NCBI GenBank assembly: GCA_937872895.1
Contig: CALMUP010000028.1
Coordinates: 1 to 64,000 of the forward strand
Length of the DNA: 64,000 bases
Direction of reading: 5' to 3'
Origin: an uncultured Verrucomicrobiota bacterium
GTDB lineage: Bacteria > Verrucomicrobiota > Kiritimatiellia > CAIVKH01
Part shown: in pieces, positions 41,728 through 50,708 of the stretch
Layout: every line of letters begins with the position of its first letter
Numbering within the stretch: position 1 is the stretch's first letter
Notes under the pieces: model-generated
The model's database searches: none
The model's input: only the letters and a program-made list of their open reading frames with translations
What the model was told of the DNA's origin: nothing
Made by a program: the position numbers and the translations under genes

Positions 41728-42845
41728 ACCCCACACTCCCGTCCGGCCATGACCGCACGCAAGGCGGCCAGCATTGCCCGGTTTTCCTCCGGCGTACCGA
41801 TAGTGATGCGGATGTACTCGGGCAATTGATACACATCGACCGGCCGGGCGATCACCTTGCGCCGCTGCAACGCCTCGAACACCTTGCGCCCGTTGCCGAC
41901 CTTGACGAGGATGAAATTGGCCACCGAAGGCACGTAGGTTAGACCCATGACGTCGAGGGCGGCACAGACCTCCCGCAACCCGTCGGCGATGATGGTACGC
42001 GTCTGCTCGACGAATTCGTCGTCGGCCAGCGCCGCCAGCGCGGCCGCCTGTGCCATGGCATTGATGTTGAAGGGTTGGCGCACGCGGTGCAACAGGTTCA
42101 CCCCTTCGGCCGGCGCCAGCGCATATCCGATGCGCAAACCGGCCAGGCCGTAGGTCTTCGAGAAGGTGCGCAACACAAACACATTCCGGTTCTCGCGCAC
42201 ATAACGCAGCGTGTCGGGCTGGCGTTCCGGCGGCAGCAATTCAATGTAGGCCTCGTCGAGCACCACCGCGGTGTGCGCGGGAACGTCCTTCATGAAGGCA
42301 TCGAGTTCGCGTCCATCCACCATCGTCCCGGTCGGATTGTTCGGATTCGCGATAAAGACCAGCCGGGTCTGCGGGGTGATCGCCTTGGCCATGGCCGACA
42401 GGTCATGCCGGAAGTCGCGCATCGGTACATGGATCACCGGGGTCCGGTAGAGCGCGGCGACCAATTGGTACACGATGAAGGCGTGTTCGGAGACAACGAT
42501 GTTGGTGGTTTCATCGAGGAAAACATGGCCTAACAACTGGATAATCTCGTTGCTGCCATGGCCGACGAAAACCTGGTTGGCTCCGACATGCAGCTTGGCG
42601 GCGAGCGCCTGGCGTAATTGAAAATTATCGCCATCGGGATAGATGTGCATCGCGCCGGCGGCGGCACGCATCGCCTCGATGGCGTGGGGCGACGGACCGA
42701 GGGCATTCTCGTTGGAGGCGAGTTTGATGATCCCGGCGGGATCGCCAAGGCCAAGCTCGCGGGCAACTTCCTCGATTGGCTTTCCCGGCTGGTACATGCC
42801 GAGCCCACCCACCCATGTTTTCGCAATCTGATTCAACTGATTCAT
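41724..42845 (-). CDS. hisC: HisC-type aminotransferase
   Basis: A PLP-dependent fold-type I aminotransferase of the HisC group. [12 protein letters not shown] is at the N-terminus, then [33 protein letters not shown], and [17 protein letters not shown] with the PLP-binding Lys. HisC enzymes act on histidinol phosphate and often also on phenylpyruvate and hydroxyphenylpyruvate. The position between chorismate mutase and DAHP synthase, with no other his genes near, favours the aromatic role. Start 42845 is taken from the ATGA overlap with the preceding gene; ATG 42857 is also possible. Confidence 0.9.
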   Translation of the reverse strand: MNQLNQIAKTWVGGLGMYQPGKPIEEVARELGLGDPAGIIKLASNENALGPSPHAIEAMRAAAGAMHIYPDGDNFQLRQALAAKLHVGANQVFVGHGSNEIIQLLGHVFLDETTNIVVSEHAFIVYQLVAALYRTPVIHVPMRDFRHDLSAMAKAITPQTRLVFIANPNNPTGTMVDGRELDAFMKDVPAHTAVVLDEAYIELLPPERQPDTLRYVRENRNVFVLRTFSKTYGLAGLRIGYALAPAEGVNLLHRVRQPFNINAMAQAAALAALADDEFVEQTRTIIADGLREVCAALDVMGLTYVPSVANFILVKVGNGRKVFEALQRRKVIARPVDVYQLPEYIRITIGTPEENRAMLAALRAVMAGRECGV

Positions 42846-43618
42846 GAAAGGATCCATACGGCCTGGCAATGCGGAGCGATCCCGGGTAACCAGGTCGTTG
42901 CCGCATCACGGGCATTTAGTTCCATCTTGGCCAACACCAGCGCAGCTGCCCCTTCGGGCGTCACGCCAGCCACATCCAAGGAACGGGCGGGAAGCGCCCG
43001 CAGCCAGTCCGGCGGCACACCGCCCGCCAGCGAGGCGGTATCAATGACGGCCGCCAGCGTGGCTGGCCGGTTGAGCGGCAGGCCGGTAGCGCGGTGCGCG
43101 TACACATGCATCAGAGGTTGACCGTCCACCGGCATCCGCCAGCATCCGCGCCACACCGCACCGCGCGCGGTCACCGCCGCCCCATGCTGGCGCGACCAGG
43201 TTTCGCCGGCCACCAGCAGGCTGGCGGAATCCGCACCCATCGCCGCCACCGCCTCGTCCACCGTCTCCGCCAGCGTCACCGCCGCCTCGGGACCAACCGC
43301 ATACGCCACGGCGGCCCTCAACACCTCGGCAGGTGCACCGGCCGCCACCACCGTGGCCCGGTCCTCCAAGGCCAGCGAAGCCGCCATCACTTCGCCGAAA
43401 ATCCGGCAGATCGACCGGTGCGAGAGCGGTCCTTCGTTGCGGCTGACCAAGCGCTCCAGCACGGCCCGCTCGCGCTCGGGAACATACAACTGCGCACCGG
43501 AGGCGTGCTTCACGCGGCCGATCTCCACCGCCAGGGCGGCACGACGGTTCAACAACGGCAGGATCTGTTCATCCAGCCGGTCAATCTCCGCCCGTAATTG
43601 CTCCAAGGTCATGGCCAT
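42842..43618 (-). CDS. Chorismate mutase (AroQ) with unusual C-terminal domain
   Basis: Residues 1-88 are a helical AroQ chorismate mutase (MTLEQLRAEIDRLDEQILPLLNRRA, EIGRVKH, YVPERERAVLERL, FGEVMAASLALE), giving prephenate. In two-domain PheA proteins a prephenate dehydratase domain follows at this point. Here the remaining 170 residues (VAAGAPAEVLRAAVAYAVG through NARDAATTWLPGIAPH) are Ala-rich and show none of the dehydratase motifs such as the TRF segment. The C-terminus may be a remnant or a regulatory module. ATG 43618 is used; no clear ribosome binding site exists, and the gene starts three bases before the scpB stop. Confidence 0.82.
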   Translation of the reverse strand: MAMTLEQLRAEIDRLDEQILPLLNRRAALAVEIGRVKHASGAQLYVPERERAVLERLVSRNEGPLSHRSICRIFGEVMAASLALEDRATVVAAGAPAEVLRAAVAYAVGPEAAVTLAETVDEAVAAMGADSASLLVAGETWSRQHGAAVTARGAVWRGCWRMPVDGQPLMHVYAHRATGLPLNRPATLAAVIDTASLAGGVPPDWLRALPARSLDVAGVTPEGAAALVLAKMELNARDAATTWLPGIAPHCQAVWILS

Positions 43619-43620
43619 GG

Positions 43621-44625
43621 TCAACGATCGTCGCGGTCGTCCTCTTCCTCTTCGTCTTCGTCCGCGTCGTCGTCATCCTCCTCGTCGTCCTCGTCCTCGT
43701 CGTCGTACTCTTCCTCCTCGTCCTCGACGTCCTCCTCATCCGACTCATCCTCATCCGACGAATCCTCGTCGTCCTCATCCTCGTCGAACTCGTCTTCTTC
43801 CTCGTCCTCATCCTCGTACACGTCATCGTCCTCGGTCATGGCAGTCTCCCCGTTTTCGTCAACCACTTCGTCCCGTTGTTCATCGGGGGCACCATCATCC
43901 TCGTCGGCCCCGGCATCCGTGTCACCGGTTTTCCCGGGTGGCACCTCGCCCGACCGGTCGCCCAGCGGCAACTCCGGACTGACCGCGTTCTCCTCCTGTA
44001 CCGCCTTCTCGATCGCCTCGTTGCGCTTGGCTTCGGCCTGGGCCTTCTCCATGCGGCGCAACTCCTCGATGCCCGGAAGGTCCTTCACATCCTTGAGTCC
44101 GAAATACTCGAGAAACTTCTGGGTGGTGGCGAACAGCCACGGACGTCCCGGCAATTCGCTGCGGCCGGCCGCCTTGACGAGTTGCATTTCCATCAGGTTC
44201 TTGAGGATCGCGTCGACGGCGACGCCGCGGACCGATTCGATCTCCGACCGGGTGCAGGGCTGCCGGTAGGCAATGATGGCCAGGGTCTCCAACGCCGGTT
44301 TGCTGAGCCGGTTGTTGCGGCCCTTTTCCAGCATTTGCCGGATCCACAATCCGCAGTTGAGATCGTTCTGCAGGCGGTAGCCATTGGCCACCTCGCCGAT
44401 GTGGATGCCGACGTGGTTGCGGGTGAGGTCGTCGCCAAGCTGCTTCAATGCCGCATGGATGTCCTCATCGCTCGCCTTGGCAAAATCCTGCACCGGCCCC
44501 TCGTATTGCTTGCCCGCGTCGCGCAGGGTCTTGCGAATCGTCTCGAAGGCGATCGGCTCGCGCGCGGCGAACAGCAAGGCACCGATGATCTGCTTCAGTT
44601 CGGGAATGACGTTCATGTCGGTCAT
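43621..44625 (-). CDS. scpB: Segregation and condensation protein B with long acidic tail
   Basis: ScpB binds ScpA and SMC in the condensin-like complex that organises the chromosome. Residues 1-190 hold the two winged-helix domains (IIGALLFAAREPIAF; ALETLAIIAYRQPCTRSEIESVRGVAVD; GRPWLFATTQKFLEYFGL). The remaining 145 residues are low complexity; the last 75 or so are almost purely Asp and Glu. Such a tail is not part of known ScpB domains and is likely disordered. The repetitive GAG/GAC codons are also prone to slippage. ATG 44625 follows AGGAAT; scpA ends 12 bases upstream. Confidence 0.92.
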   Translation of the reverse strand: MTDMNVIPELKQIIGALLFAAREPIAFETIRKTLRDAGKQYEGPVQDFAKASDEDIHAALKQLGDDLTRNHVGIHIGEVANGYRLQNDLNCGLWIRQMLEKGRNNRLSKPALETLAIIAYRQPCTRSEIESVRGVAVDAILKNLMEMQLVKAAGRSELPGRPWLFATTQKFLEYFGLKDVKDLPGIEELRRMEKAQAEAKRNEAIEKAVQEENAVSPELPLGDRSGEVPPGKTGDTDAGADEDDGAPDEQRDEVVDENGETAMTEDDDVYEDEDEEEDEFDEDEDDEDSSDEDESDEEDVEDEEEEYDDEDEDDEEDDDDADEDEEEEDDRDDR

Positions 44626-44637
44626 ACAATTCCTGGT

Positions 44638-45366
44638 TTAGGGTTCCTCGACCGGGACAAGGTCGATATCACCGAAGTGGTCGCTCTGCCGCGCACGGAT
44701 CTGCTTGAGGCGGATCAGCTCGAGAATGGCAAGGAAGGTACAGACCATCTCGTAACGATGGGTCATGCCGGCCAGCAGGCGGGACAAGCTCGCCCGACCC
44801 TTGCTGCGCATGATGCCGACGATGACATCGATCTTCTCCGCGACGGTGAACTTCTCGGCGAAGATCTCCTTCAGCTCCTCGCGCGGAGCCTTCCGCAAGG
44901 CCTCGTTGAAGGCGCTGATCAGGTCGAAGATGCTGACATCCTCAAGCGCGATATCCGGTTCGGGGCCGAGCTGGATGCCCTCCCCCGAGCGGGCGAACAT
45001 GTTCTCCTGCCGCGCCTCGAGGTCGCCGAGGTGGTTGGCCGCATCCTTGAACTTCTTGTACTCGACGAGCTGGCGCACGAGGTCCCAGCGCGGGTCCTCC
45101 TCGTCCTCCATCTCCGGCCGCTCCTCGACCGGCAGCAGCATGCGGCTCTTGATCATCATCAGGGTCGCAGCCATCACGATGAACTCGCCGGCGATGTTGA
45201 GGTCGAGCATCTTCATCACATCCAGGTACTGCATGTACTGGTTGGTGATGCGTTCGATCGGGATGTCGTAGATGTCCACCTCGTCCTGCTTGATGAGGTA
45301 CAGCAACAGGTCGAGCGGACCCTCGAACACGTCGAGTTCCACCTTGTAGGGATCGGTCGTGCCCAT
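44638..45366 (-). CDS. scpA: Segregation and condensation protein A
   Basis: The kleisin subunit of the SMC-ScpAB complex. The N-terminal KVELDVFEGPLDLLLYLIKQDEVDIYDIPI is the hallmark of the family and binds SMC. IAGEFIVMAATLMMIKSRMLLP follows, and the C-terminal winged helix includes LLAGMTHRYEMVCTFLAILELIRLKQIRARQ. Length (242) is normal. It sits between trpS (2-base gap) and scpB (12-base gap) in one operon. Confidence 0.96.
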   Translation of the reverse strand: MGTTDPYKVELDVFEGPLDLLLYLIKQDEVDIYDIPIERITNQYMQYLDVMKMLDLNIAGEFIVMAATLMMIKSRMLLPVEERPEMEDEEDPRWDLVRQLVEYKKFKDAANHLGDLEARQENMFARSGEGIQLGPEPDIALEDVSIFDLISAFNEALRKAPREELKEIFAEKFTVAEKIDVIVGIMRSKGRASLSRLLAGMTHRYEMVCTFLAILELIRLKQIRARQSDHFGDIDLVPVEEP

Positions 45367-45368
45367 GG

Positions 45369-46331
45369 CTACTCCAACCCCACGGCCCGGCGGGCGCGGT
45401 GAAGGACCTCACCCACCTCGGCCTTGGCGCGGCGGGCACCATCGGCGAGGACCTGCTCGACGTAATCGAGGTTGCTCTCCAGCTCCTCGCGCTTGCGGCG
45501 CAACGGTTCGAAATGCGCCTCGAACAGGGCATGCAATTCCTTCTTGGCCTGGCCATACCCGAGGCCGCCCTGCCGGTAGCGCGCAGCCAGGTCCTGGCGC
45601 TGCGCCTCGTCGGCGAAGAGCGCGAAAAGCTTGAACACGTTGCAGGTGTCCGGATCCTTGGGCTCCTCCACGGTCTTGCTGTCGGTGACGATCCGCATGA
45701 TCGTCGCGCGCACCTCGCTCGGCTTGCCGAAGATCTCGATGGTGTTGTTGTAGGACTTGGACATCTTCTGCCCGTCCGTGCCGGGCACGACCGCGACATG
45801 GTCCTGGATGCGCGGCTCCGGAATCCTGAAGGTCTCACCATACTGCAGGTTGAACTTCACCGCGATGTCGCGGGTGACCTCGATGTGCTGCTTCTGGTCG
45901 CGACCGACCGGCACGACATCCGCGTTGACGCTCAGGATGTCCGCCGCCATCAACACCGGGTAGGCAAACAGACCGTGGCTGGGCACGATCCCGTGCGCGG
46001 TCTTGTCCTTGTAGGAATGGCAGCGCTCCAGCAACCCCATCGGCGTCACCACCGACAACAGCCACGCCAGCTCGGTCACCTCGGGAACATCGCTCTGACG
46101 GTAGAAGGCCGTACGCCGCGGATCCAACCCGCACGCCAGGAAATCAAGGGCGACATCACGGGTCGCCTGGCGCAGCAAGGCCGGATCGCGCACCGTGGTC
46201 AAGGCATGGTAATCGGCGATGAAGAGAAAGGCCTCCCCCTGCTCCTGCAGCTCGAGCGCCGGCTTCATCATGCCGAAGTAGTTGCCGACGTGGAGTTTAC
46301 CCGACGGCTGGATACCGGACAAAATTCTCAT
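45369..46331 (-). CDS. trpS: Tryptophanyl-tRNA synthetase
   Basis: A class I aminoacyl-tRNA synthetase of 320 residues that charges tRNA-Trp. PSGKLHVGNYFG carries the HIGH-equivalent, then FIADYHALTT, the AYPVLMAADIL and GRDQKQHIEV segments, and the KMSKS loop (TDGQKMSKSYNNTI). It begins an apparent run trpS-scpA-scpB-chorismate mutase and onward, with only two bases to scpA; trpS-scpAB linkage is frequent in bacteria. A terminator of the upstream btpA-like gene lies before it. Confidence 0.96.
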   Translation of the reverse strand: MRILSGIQPSGKLHVGNYFGMMKPALELQEQGEAFLFIADYHALTTVRDPALLRQATRDVALDFLACGLDPRRTAFYRQSDVPEVTELAWLLSVVTPMGLLERCHSYKDKTAHGIVPSHGLFAYPVLMAADILSVNADVVPVGRDQKQHIEVTRDIAVKFNLQYGETFRIPEPRIQDHVAVVPGTDGQKMSKSYNNTIEIFGKPSEVRATIMRIVTDSKTVEEPKDPDTCNVFKLFALFADEAQRQDLAARYRQGGLGYGQAKKELHALFEAHFEPLRRKREELESNLDYVEQVLADGARRAKAEVGEVLHRARRAVGLE

Positions 46332-46399
46332 GGCAATGTGTGGCTTTCTGGTTCAAACCGAGCGGAAAACCTACACGAGCACCGGAAATCCGGCAAAGC

Positions 46400-46424
46400 A
46401 AAAAACCCACGGGCCACAGCCCCG
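46400..46424 (-). terminator. Probable terminator after the BtpA-like gene
   Basis: On the minus strand CGGGGC-tgtg-GCCCG forms a stem with one bulged base (46424-46410), followed by TGGGTTTTTT. It lies between the end of the BtpA-like gene and the start of trpS. A second hairpin, AGGTGTG-tc-CACACCT, lies upstream at 46443-46458. Confidence 0.55.
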
Positions 46425-46467
46425 GCTACACACGCGTCTCCAAGGTGTGGACACACCTCGCGGGGAG

Positions 46468-46485
46468 TTTTCCAGGGATTGGACC
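46468..46485. repeat. Degenerate copy of the TTCCA/TGGAA palindrome
   Basis: TTTTCCAGGGATTGGACC resembles one half of the paired palindromes at 1331 and 12181. It ends one base from the stop codon of the BtpA-like gene. Only the TCCA/TGGA core pairs, so it may be unrelated. Confidence 0.35.
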
Positions 46486-46486
46486 A

Positions 46487-47281
46487 TCAGCAGGAGCGGT
46501 AGGCGTCCATGAACCGGTCGATACGCGCCGGATCCAGCGCAGCCGACCAGACGCCGCCCCGCTTGAAGGCCGAACCGACAATGAATCCGTCCGCCACCGG
46601 GTAGAAGTCCCCGAGGTTGTCGGCCGTTACACCCGATCCGAGCATGACCGGAAGCGACGTGTGGGCCTTGACCTCCTCGACGTCGGCGCGGCGGGGCGGA
46701 TCCCCGGTAACCGCTCCGGTGACGATGACCGCATCGCCACGCATGAACTCCACCGCGTGCGCGGTCTCGCCGATCCCGACATCGGCGGTGATCGCATGGG
46801 AGCTGTGCTTCTTCTTGATGTCCGCCCAGACCTGCACCGCCTCGGCCCCGATGGCCCGGCGGTAGCGGAGCAACTCGGCCGCGCACGATTGCAGGATCCC
46901 TTCATCGGCGACATGCGCGAAGGCAAACCCCTCCGCCCGGATGAACGCCAACCCGGCCGCATGCGCCACCGCCAAGGCTTCCCGGTTGGCCGCGGCCAGG
47001 ATCTGGATCCCGCACGGCAGCGGTGCGGCCGCCACCACCGCACGGGCGACCGCGGTCATCGCAGCCACGATCTCCGGACCCGTCGCCCCGCGCGGATACG
47101 GCGTGTCGTGCATGTTCTCGATTATCAACCCGTGCACGCCGGCCCGCGCATACACCTGTGCCTCCACCGCCGCCGCCTCGATGATGGAGGACAACGATGC
47201 AGCGGCCGCCGGCGTTCCCGGCAACGCCCCGACATGGATCATGCCGATGACCGGCTTGGGCTTCGTGAATGGAATGGTCAT
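46487..47281 (-). CDS. BtpA/SgcQ-family protein
   Basis: A TIM-barrel protein of 264 residues with the family segments KPVIGMIHVGALPGTP, GVHGLIIENMHDTPY, AFIRAEGFAFAHVADEG, VWADIKKKHSSHAITADVGI and VMLGSGVTADNLGDFYPVADGFIVGSAFK. BtpA was first linked to photosystem I stability in cyanobacteria, but most members are in non-photosynthetic bacteria and their reaction is unknown; SgcQ is encoded with sugar-utilisation genes. Start 47281 (MTIPFTKPKP) fits the family. It follows the M42 peptidase gene by two bases. Confidence 0.88.
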   Translation of the reverse strand: MTIPFTKPKPVIGMIHVGALPGTPAAAASLSSIIEAAAVEAQVYARAGVHGLIIENMHDTPYPRGATGPEIVAAMTAVARAVVAAAPLPCGIQILAAANREALAVAHAAGLAFIRAEGFAFAHVADEGILQSCAAELLRYRRAIGAEAVQVWADIKKKHSSHAITADVGIGETAHAVEFMRGDAVIVTGAVTGDPPRRADVEEVKAHTSLPVMLGSGVTADNLGDFYPVADGFIVGSAFKRGGVWSAALDPARIDRFMDAYRSC

Positions 47282-47283
47282 GG

Positions 47284-48339
47284 TCAGCTCTCCGGAATAT
47301 AGCAACGGGCGGAAGGTGCGTTCAGATAGGCCGCAAGCAGATCCACCGCCGCGGTGATGTCGCTCCGGTTGGCCATCTCGTTGACGGTATGGATGTACCG
47401 GGTCGGAATGCTGAGCGTGACCGAAGCCGTGCCTCCCCGCGTGCGCTGCATCGCGCCACCGTCGGTCCCGCCGCGCGGCAGGATCTCCAACTGGTGGGGT
47501 ATGGCCTGGGCCGCCGCGACCTCGCGCAGGTGCTCGACCAGCCCGTGATGGCAGATCAGGCTCGCATCCATCAGCTTGATCGCCACGCCCTTGCCCAGCA
47601 TGGTCACACTGTCCATGTCGGCGATGCCGGGAAAGTCGTTGGCCAGCGTGGTGTCGAGGGCGATGCCGATCGCCGGATCAATTGCATACGCCGCCGTCGT
47701 CGCACCGCGCAATCCAACCTCCTCCTGCACCGTGGCCACGGCGAAGAGATCGAAGGCATCACCGGTGACCCGCCTGACCGCCTCGATCATCACGAACAAC
47801 CCGACCCGGTTGTCGATGGCCTTGCTGATGACCACCGCATCGCGCACCACCGCCTCGCGGTCCATCGTCACCATGTCGCCGATACCCACCACCGCCTTGA
47901 CCACCTCGGCGGGCATGCCGAGATCCACGAAGAACTTGTCGATCACCGGCGACTCCTTCGCCTCCTCCGGCGTCAACAGGTGCGTCGGTTTGGTCGTGTA
48001 GGACAGCACCCCGACCAGCGGTTCCCCGCCGCCGCGCGGATGCACCGCCACCCGTTGCGCGAACAACTGCCTGGGATCGAATCCGCCCAGCGGCTGCAGG
48101 CGCAGAAACCCCTTGTCGTCGATGAACTTCACCATGAACCCGATCTCGTCCATGTGCGCAGCGATCATCACCCGCGGCTTCCCCGGTCGAGACCGGCGGG
48201 CGACCAGGTTCCCCATCACATCGACCTCGATCGCATCCACGACCCCGGCGAGCGCGCCGCGCACCACCGCGCGCATCCGCTCCTCGCGCCCCGGCACCGC
48301 CGGGGTCTCACACAATTCCTTCAACAGGTTCCAGTCCAT
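47284..48339 (-). CDS. M42-family aminopeptidase
   Basis: A cobalt- or zinc-dependent aminopeptidase of the TET/FrvX group, 351 residues. Metal ligands and catalytic residues are visible: MIAAHMDEIGFMV (His and Asp), AIDNRVGLFV (bridging Asp), TVQEEVGLRGA (the catalytic Glu pair), IALDTTL (Asp) and a final His in TRYIHTVNEM. The PDZ-like insertion with VGVLSYTTKPTHLLTPEE lies between the first ligands. These enzymes form dodecameric shells in the cytoplasm and trim peptides. It leads the short operon with the BtpA-like gene. Confidence 0.93.
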   Translation of the reverse strand: MDWNLLKELCETPAVPGREERMRAVVRGALAGVVDAIEVDVMGNLVARRSRPGKPRVMIAAHMDEIGFMVKFIDDKGFLRLQPLGGFDPRQLFAQRVAVHPRGGGEPLVGVLSYTTKPTHLLTPEEAKESPVIDKFFVDLGMPAEVVKAVVGIGDMVTMDREAVVRDAVVISKAIDNRVGLFVMIEAVRRVTGDAFDLFAVATVQEEVGLRGATTAAYAIDPAIGIALDTTLANDFPGIADMDSVTMLGKGVAIKLMDASLICHHGLVEHLREVAAAQAIPHQLEILPRGGTDGGAMQRTRGGTASVTLSIPTRYIHTVNEMANRSDITAAVDLLAAYLNAPSARCYIPES

Positions 48340-48415
48340 GCCATCCTCGCTGTTCCGCGACTTCGATTTGCCAATCGGCCCGTTATGACGGACACTACAG
48401 GAACGGAATCCAACG

Positions 48416-49855
48416 ATGCAACCTGCGACTCATCCCAACAACCCCGTCATCTGGTGGATCCGCCGCGACCTCCGACTCACCGACAACCCGGCCCTCGATG
48501 CCGCCATTGCCAGCGGACGAAGGATCCTCCCCGTCTTCATCTGGGCTCCCGACGAGGAGAAACCCTGGGCTCCCGGTGCCGCCTCCAACTGGTGGCTGCA
48601 CCATTCCCTGGTCGCCCTGGCCTCCCGCCTCGAAGCCCTGCACGCCCCCCTCATCATCCGCAAAGGTCCGTCCCTCGCCGCCCTGCGCAGCATCATCCGC
48701 GAATCGGGCGCCGGTCTCGTCGTCTGGAACCGCCTCTACGAACCCGCCGTCATCGCCCGCGACAAGGCAATCAAACTCGCCCTGCGCCAGGATGGCCTCG
48801 ACGTCCACTCCTACAACGCCAACCTGCTCTTCGAGCCGTGGACCATCGCCACCCAGCAGAATCAGCCCTACCAGGTCTTCACCCCGTTCTACCGGAACTG
48901 CTCAACCTACGGTAACCCCTCGAAACCATCCCCCGCCCCCCGCCACCTGCCCCGGCTCACCCACCCCCCCTGGTCCGTCCCGGTCGACGAACTCGGCCTG
49001 CTCCCCGCCCTCGACTGGGCCGATGGTTTCCACCAGTATTGGAAGCCGGGCGAACCCGGCGCACGGGCCGCGCTCGACGACTTCGAGGCCGCCGCGGTAA
49101 CCCGCTACAAGAGCGACCGCGACCGACCCGACATGACCGGGACCTCCCGCCTGTCCCCGCACCTGCACTTCGGCGAACTCAGCCCGCGCCAGGTCTGGTA
49201 TGCCTGCATGAATGCCCCGATGGCCGAACCCTACCTCCGGCAACTGATCTGGCGCGAATTCGCCCACCACCTGCTCTACCACTTTCCCCGCACACCGGAC
49301 GAACCGCTCCGCGACGCCTTCCGCCGCTTCCCCTGGAAGAACGATGCCAAGGCCCGGCGCGCCTGGGCTCGCGGGCAAACCGGCTACCCGATCGTCGATG
49401 CCGGCATGCGCGAGTTGTGGAAAACCGGCTGGATGCACAACCGCGTCCGCATGATCGTCGCCTCGTTCCTCGTCAAGGACCTCCTGATCCCCTGGCAGGA
49501 AGGCGCCCGCTGGTTCTGGGATACCCTCGTCGATGCCGACCTCGCCAACAACACCCTCGGTTGGCAATGGGCCGCCGGCTGCGGAGCCGACGCCGCCCCG
49601 TACTTCCGTATCTTCAACCCGGTCCTCCAGGCCGCAAAGTTCGACCCCGAAGGCACCTACGTGAAAACCTGGATCCCCACCCTGCGCGACCTGCCCGCCC
49701 CCGACCTCCACCGCGTATTCGAACTCCCCCCCGCCCTGCTCGCCCGCGCCGGCATCGAGCTCGGCACCACCTACCCCCGCCCCATCGTTGACCATAAAAA
49801 GGCCCGCGATGCCGCTCTCAATGCCTATGCTCGCCTCAAAGGGCCCATCGCCTGA
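48416..49855 (+). CDS. phr: Deoxyribodipyrimidine photolyase
   Basis: A light-dependent repair enzyme for pyrimidine dimers. The N-terminal antenna-binding domain starts IWWIRRDLRLTDNPALDAA. The FAD-binding domain has TGTSRLSPHLHFGELSPRQVW, LIWREFAHHLLYHFP, TGYPIVDAGMRELWKTGWMHNRVRMIVASFLVKDL and WQWAAGCGADAAPYFRIFNP. At 479 residues it is of class I CPD-photolyase size. The FAD and tryptophan-triad regions appear intact. The gene is divergent from the M42 peptidase and upstream of phoB with a 104-base gap. Confidence 0.95.
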   Translation: MQPATHPNNPVIWWIRRDLRLTDNPALDAAIASGRRILPVFIWAPDEEKPWAPGAASNWWLHHSLVALASRLEALHAPLIIRKGPSLAALRSIIRESGAGLVVWNRLYEPAVIARDKAIKLALRQDGLDVHSYNANLLFEPWTIATQQNQPYQVFTPFYRNCSTYGNPSKPSPAPRHLPRLTHPPWSVPVDELGLLPALDWADGFHQYWKPGEPGARAALDDFEAAAVTRYKSDRDRPDMTGTSRLSPHLHFGELSPRQVWYACMNAPMAEPYLRQLIWREFAHHLLYHFPRTPDEPLRDAFRRFPWKNDAKARRAWARGQTGYPIVDAGMRELWKTGWMHNRVRMIVASFLVKDLLIPWQEGARWFWDTLVDADLANNTLGWQWAAGCGADAAPYFRIFNPVLQAAKFDPEGTYVKTWIPTLRDLPAPDLHRVFELPPALLARAGIELGTTYPRPIVDHKKARDAALNAYARLKGPIA

Positions 49856-49959
49856 CCCGCACTTCCCACCCAAAGCTTGCCCAAAGTCTCACCGTTCCCT
49901 CATCATTCGCTAACCAAGCCCGTGGACGCTTAACCGTACACACATCGAGGAACAGCATC

Positions 49960-50649
49960 ATGGCCCGGGAAAAAATACTGGTGGTTGAGGACGAGGAAGA
50001 TATCCTTGAATTGATCAAGTACAACCTGACCAAGGAAGGATACATCGTATCCACCGCGACTTCCGCCGAGTCCGGCATCGAACTGGCCCGCAAACAGATC
50101 CCCGACCTGATCCTGCTCGACATCATGCTGCCCGGCATGGATGGCCTCGAGGCCTGCCGCCTGCTCAAGCACGATCCGCTGACCGAAAAAGTCCCGATCG
50201 TCATGCTGACCGCCAAGGGCGAGGAAACCGACATCGTCACCGGCCTCGAACTTGGCGCCGACGACTACATGCCCAAGCCCTTCAGCCCGAAAGTGGTCAT
50301 CGCCCGCATCCGCAACCTGCTTCGCCGCAAGACACGCAGCGAAAGCGATGACACCACCCCGATCAAGCACAAGGAACTGGTCATCCATCCCGGCCGCCAC
50401 GAGGTGATCGTGAAGGGCAAGCCGGTCGAACTCACCTTCACCGAATTCCGCGTCCTGCAATTCCTCGCCCGCCGCCCCGGCTGGGTCTATACCCGCCAGC
50501 AGATCGTCGATGCCGTTCGAGGAGAGGACTACCCGGTGACCGACCGATCCGTCGATGTGCAGATCGTCGGCCTGCGCCGCAAACTCGGCACCACCTGCGG
50601 TGCCTACATCGAAACCGTGCGCGGCGTCGGCTACCGCTTCAAGGAATAG
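49960..50649 (+). CDS. phoB: Phosphate regulon response regulator
   Basis: An OmpR-type response regulator of 229 residues. The receiver domain (1-120) has the acidic pair EDEED, the phosphorylated Asp54 in LILLDIMLPGMDG, Thr in MLTAKG and Lys in MPKPFSP. The winged-helix DNA-binding domain (about 130-228) contains LTFTEFRVLQFLARRPGWVYTRQQI and the recognition helix DRSVDVQIVGLRRKLG. It stands first in a row with phoR, a porin and pstSCAB-phoU, which fixes the assignment as PhoB. The upstream gap has CTAACC and TTAACC spaced 22 bases apart, but no E. coli-type Pho box. Confidence 0.92.
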   Translation: MAREKILVVEDEEDILELIKYNLTKEGYIVSTATSAESGIELARKQIPDLILLDIMLPGMDGLEACRLLKHDPLTEKVPIVMLTAKGEETDIVTGLELGADDYMPKPFSPKVVIARIRNLLRRKTRSESDDTTPIKHKELVIHPGRHEVIVKGKPVELTFTEFRVLQFLARRPGWVYTRQQIVDAVRGEDYPVTDRSVDVQIVGLRRKLGTTCGAYIETVRGVGYRFKE

Positions 50650-50708
50650 CTGTTTCCGCCCCACGGAAATCGCTATAACCGCGTCGCCATGGAAAGGGTC
50701 CCCGACCG

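Noticed and set aside
43598-44269. Plus-strand Ser-rich frame
   Set aside because: Mirror of the Asp/Glu tail of scpB in the opposite strand.
49856-49959. E. coli-type Pho box upstream of phoB
   Set aside because: No CTGTCAT-type tandem repeats; CTAACC and TTAACC at 22-base spacing are too weak to call.
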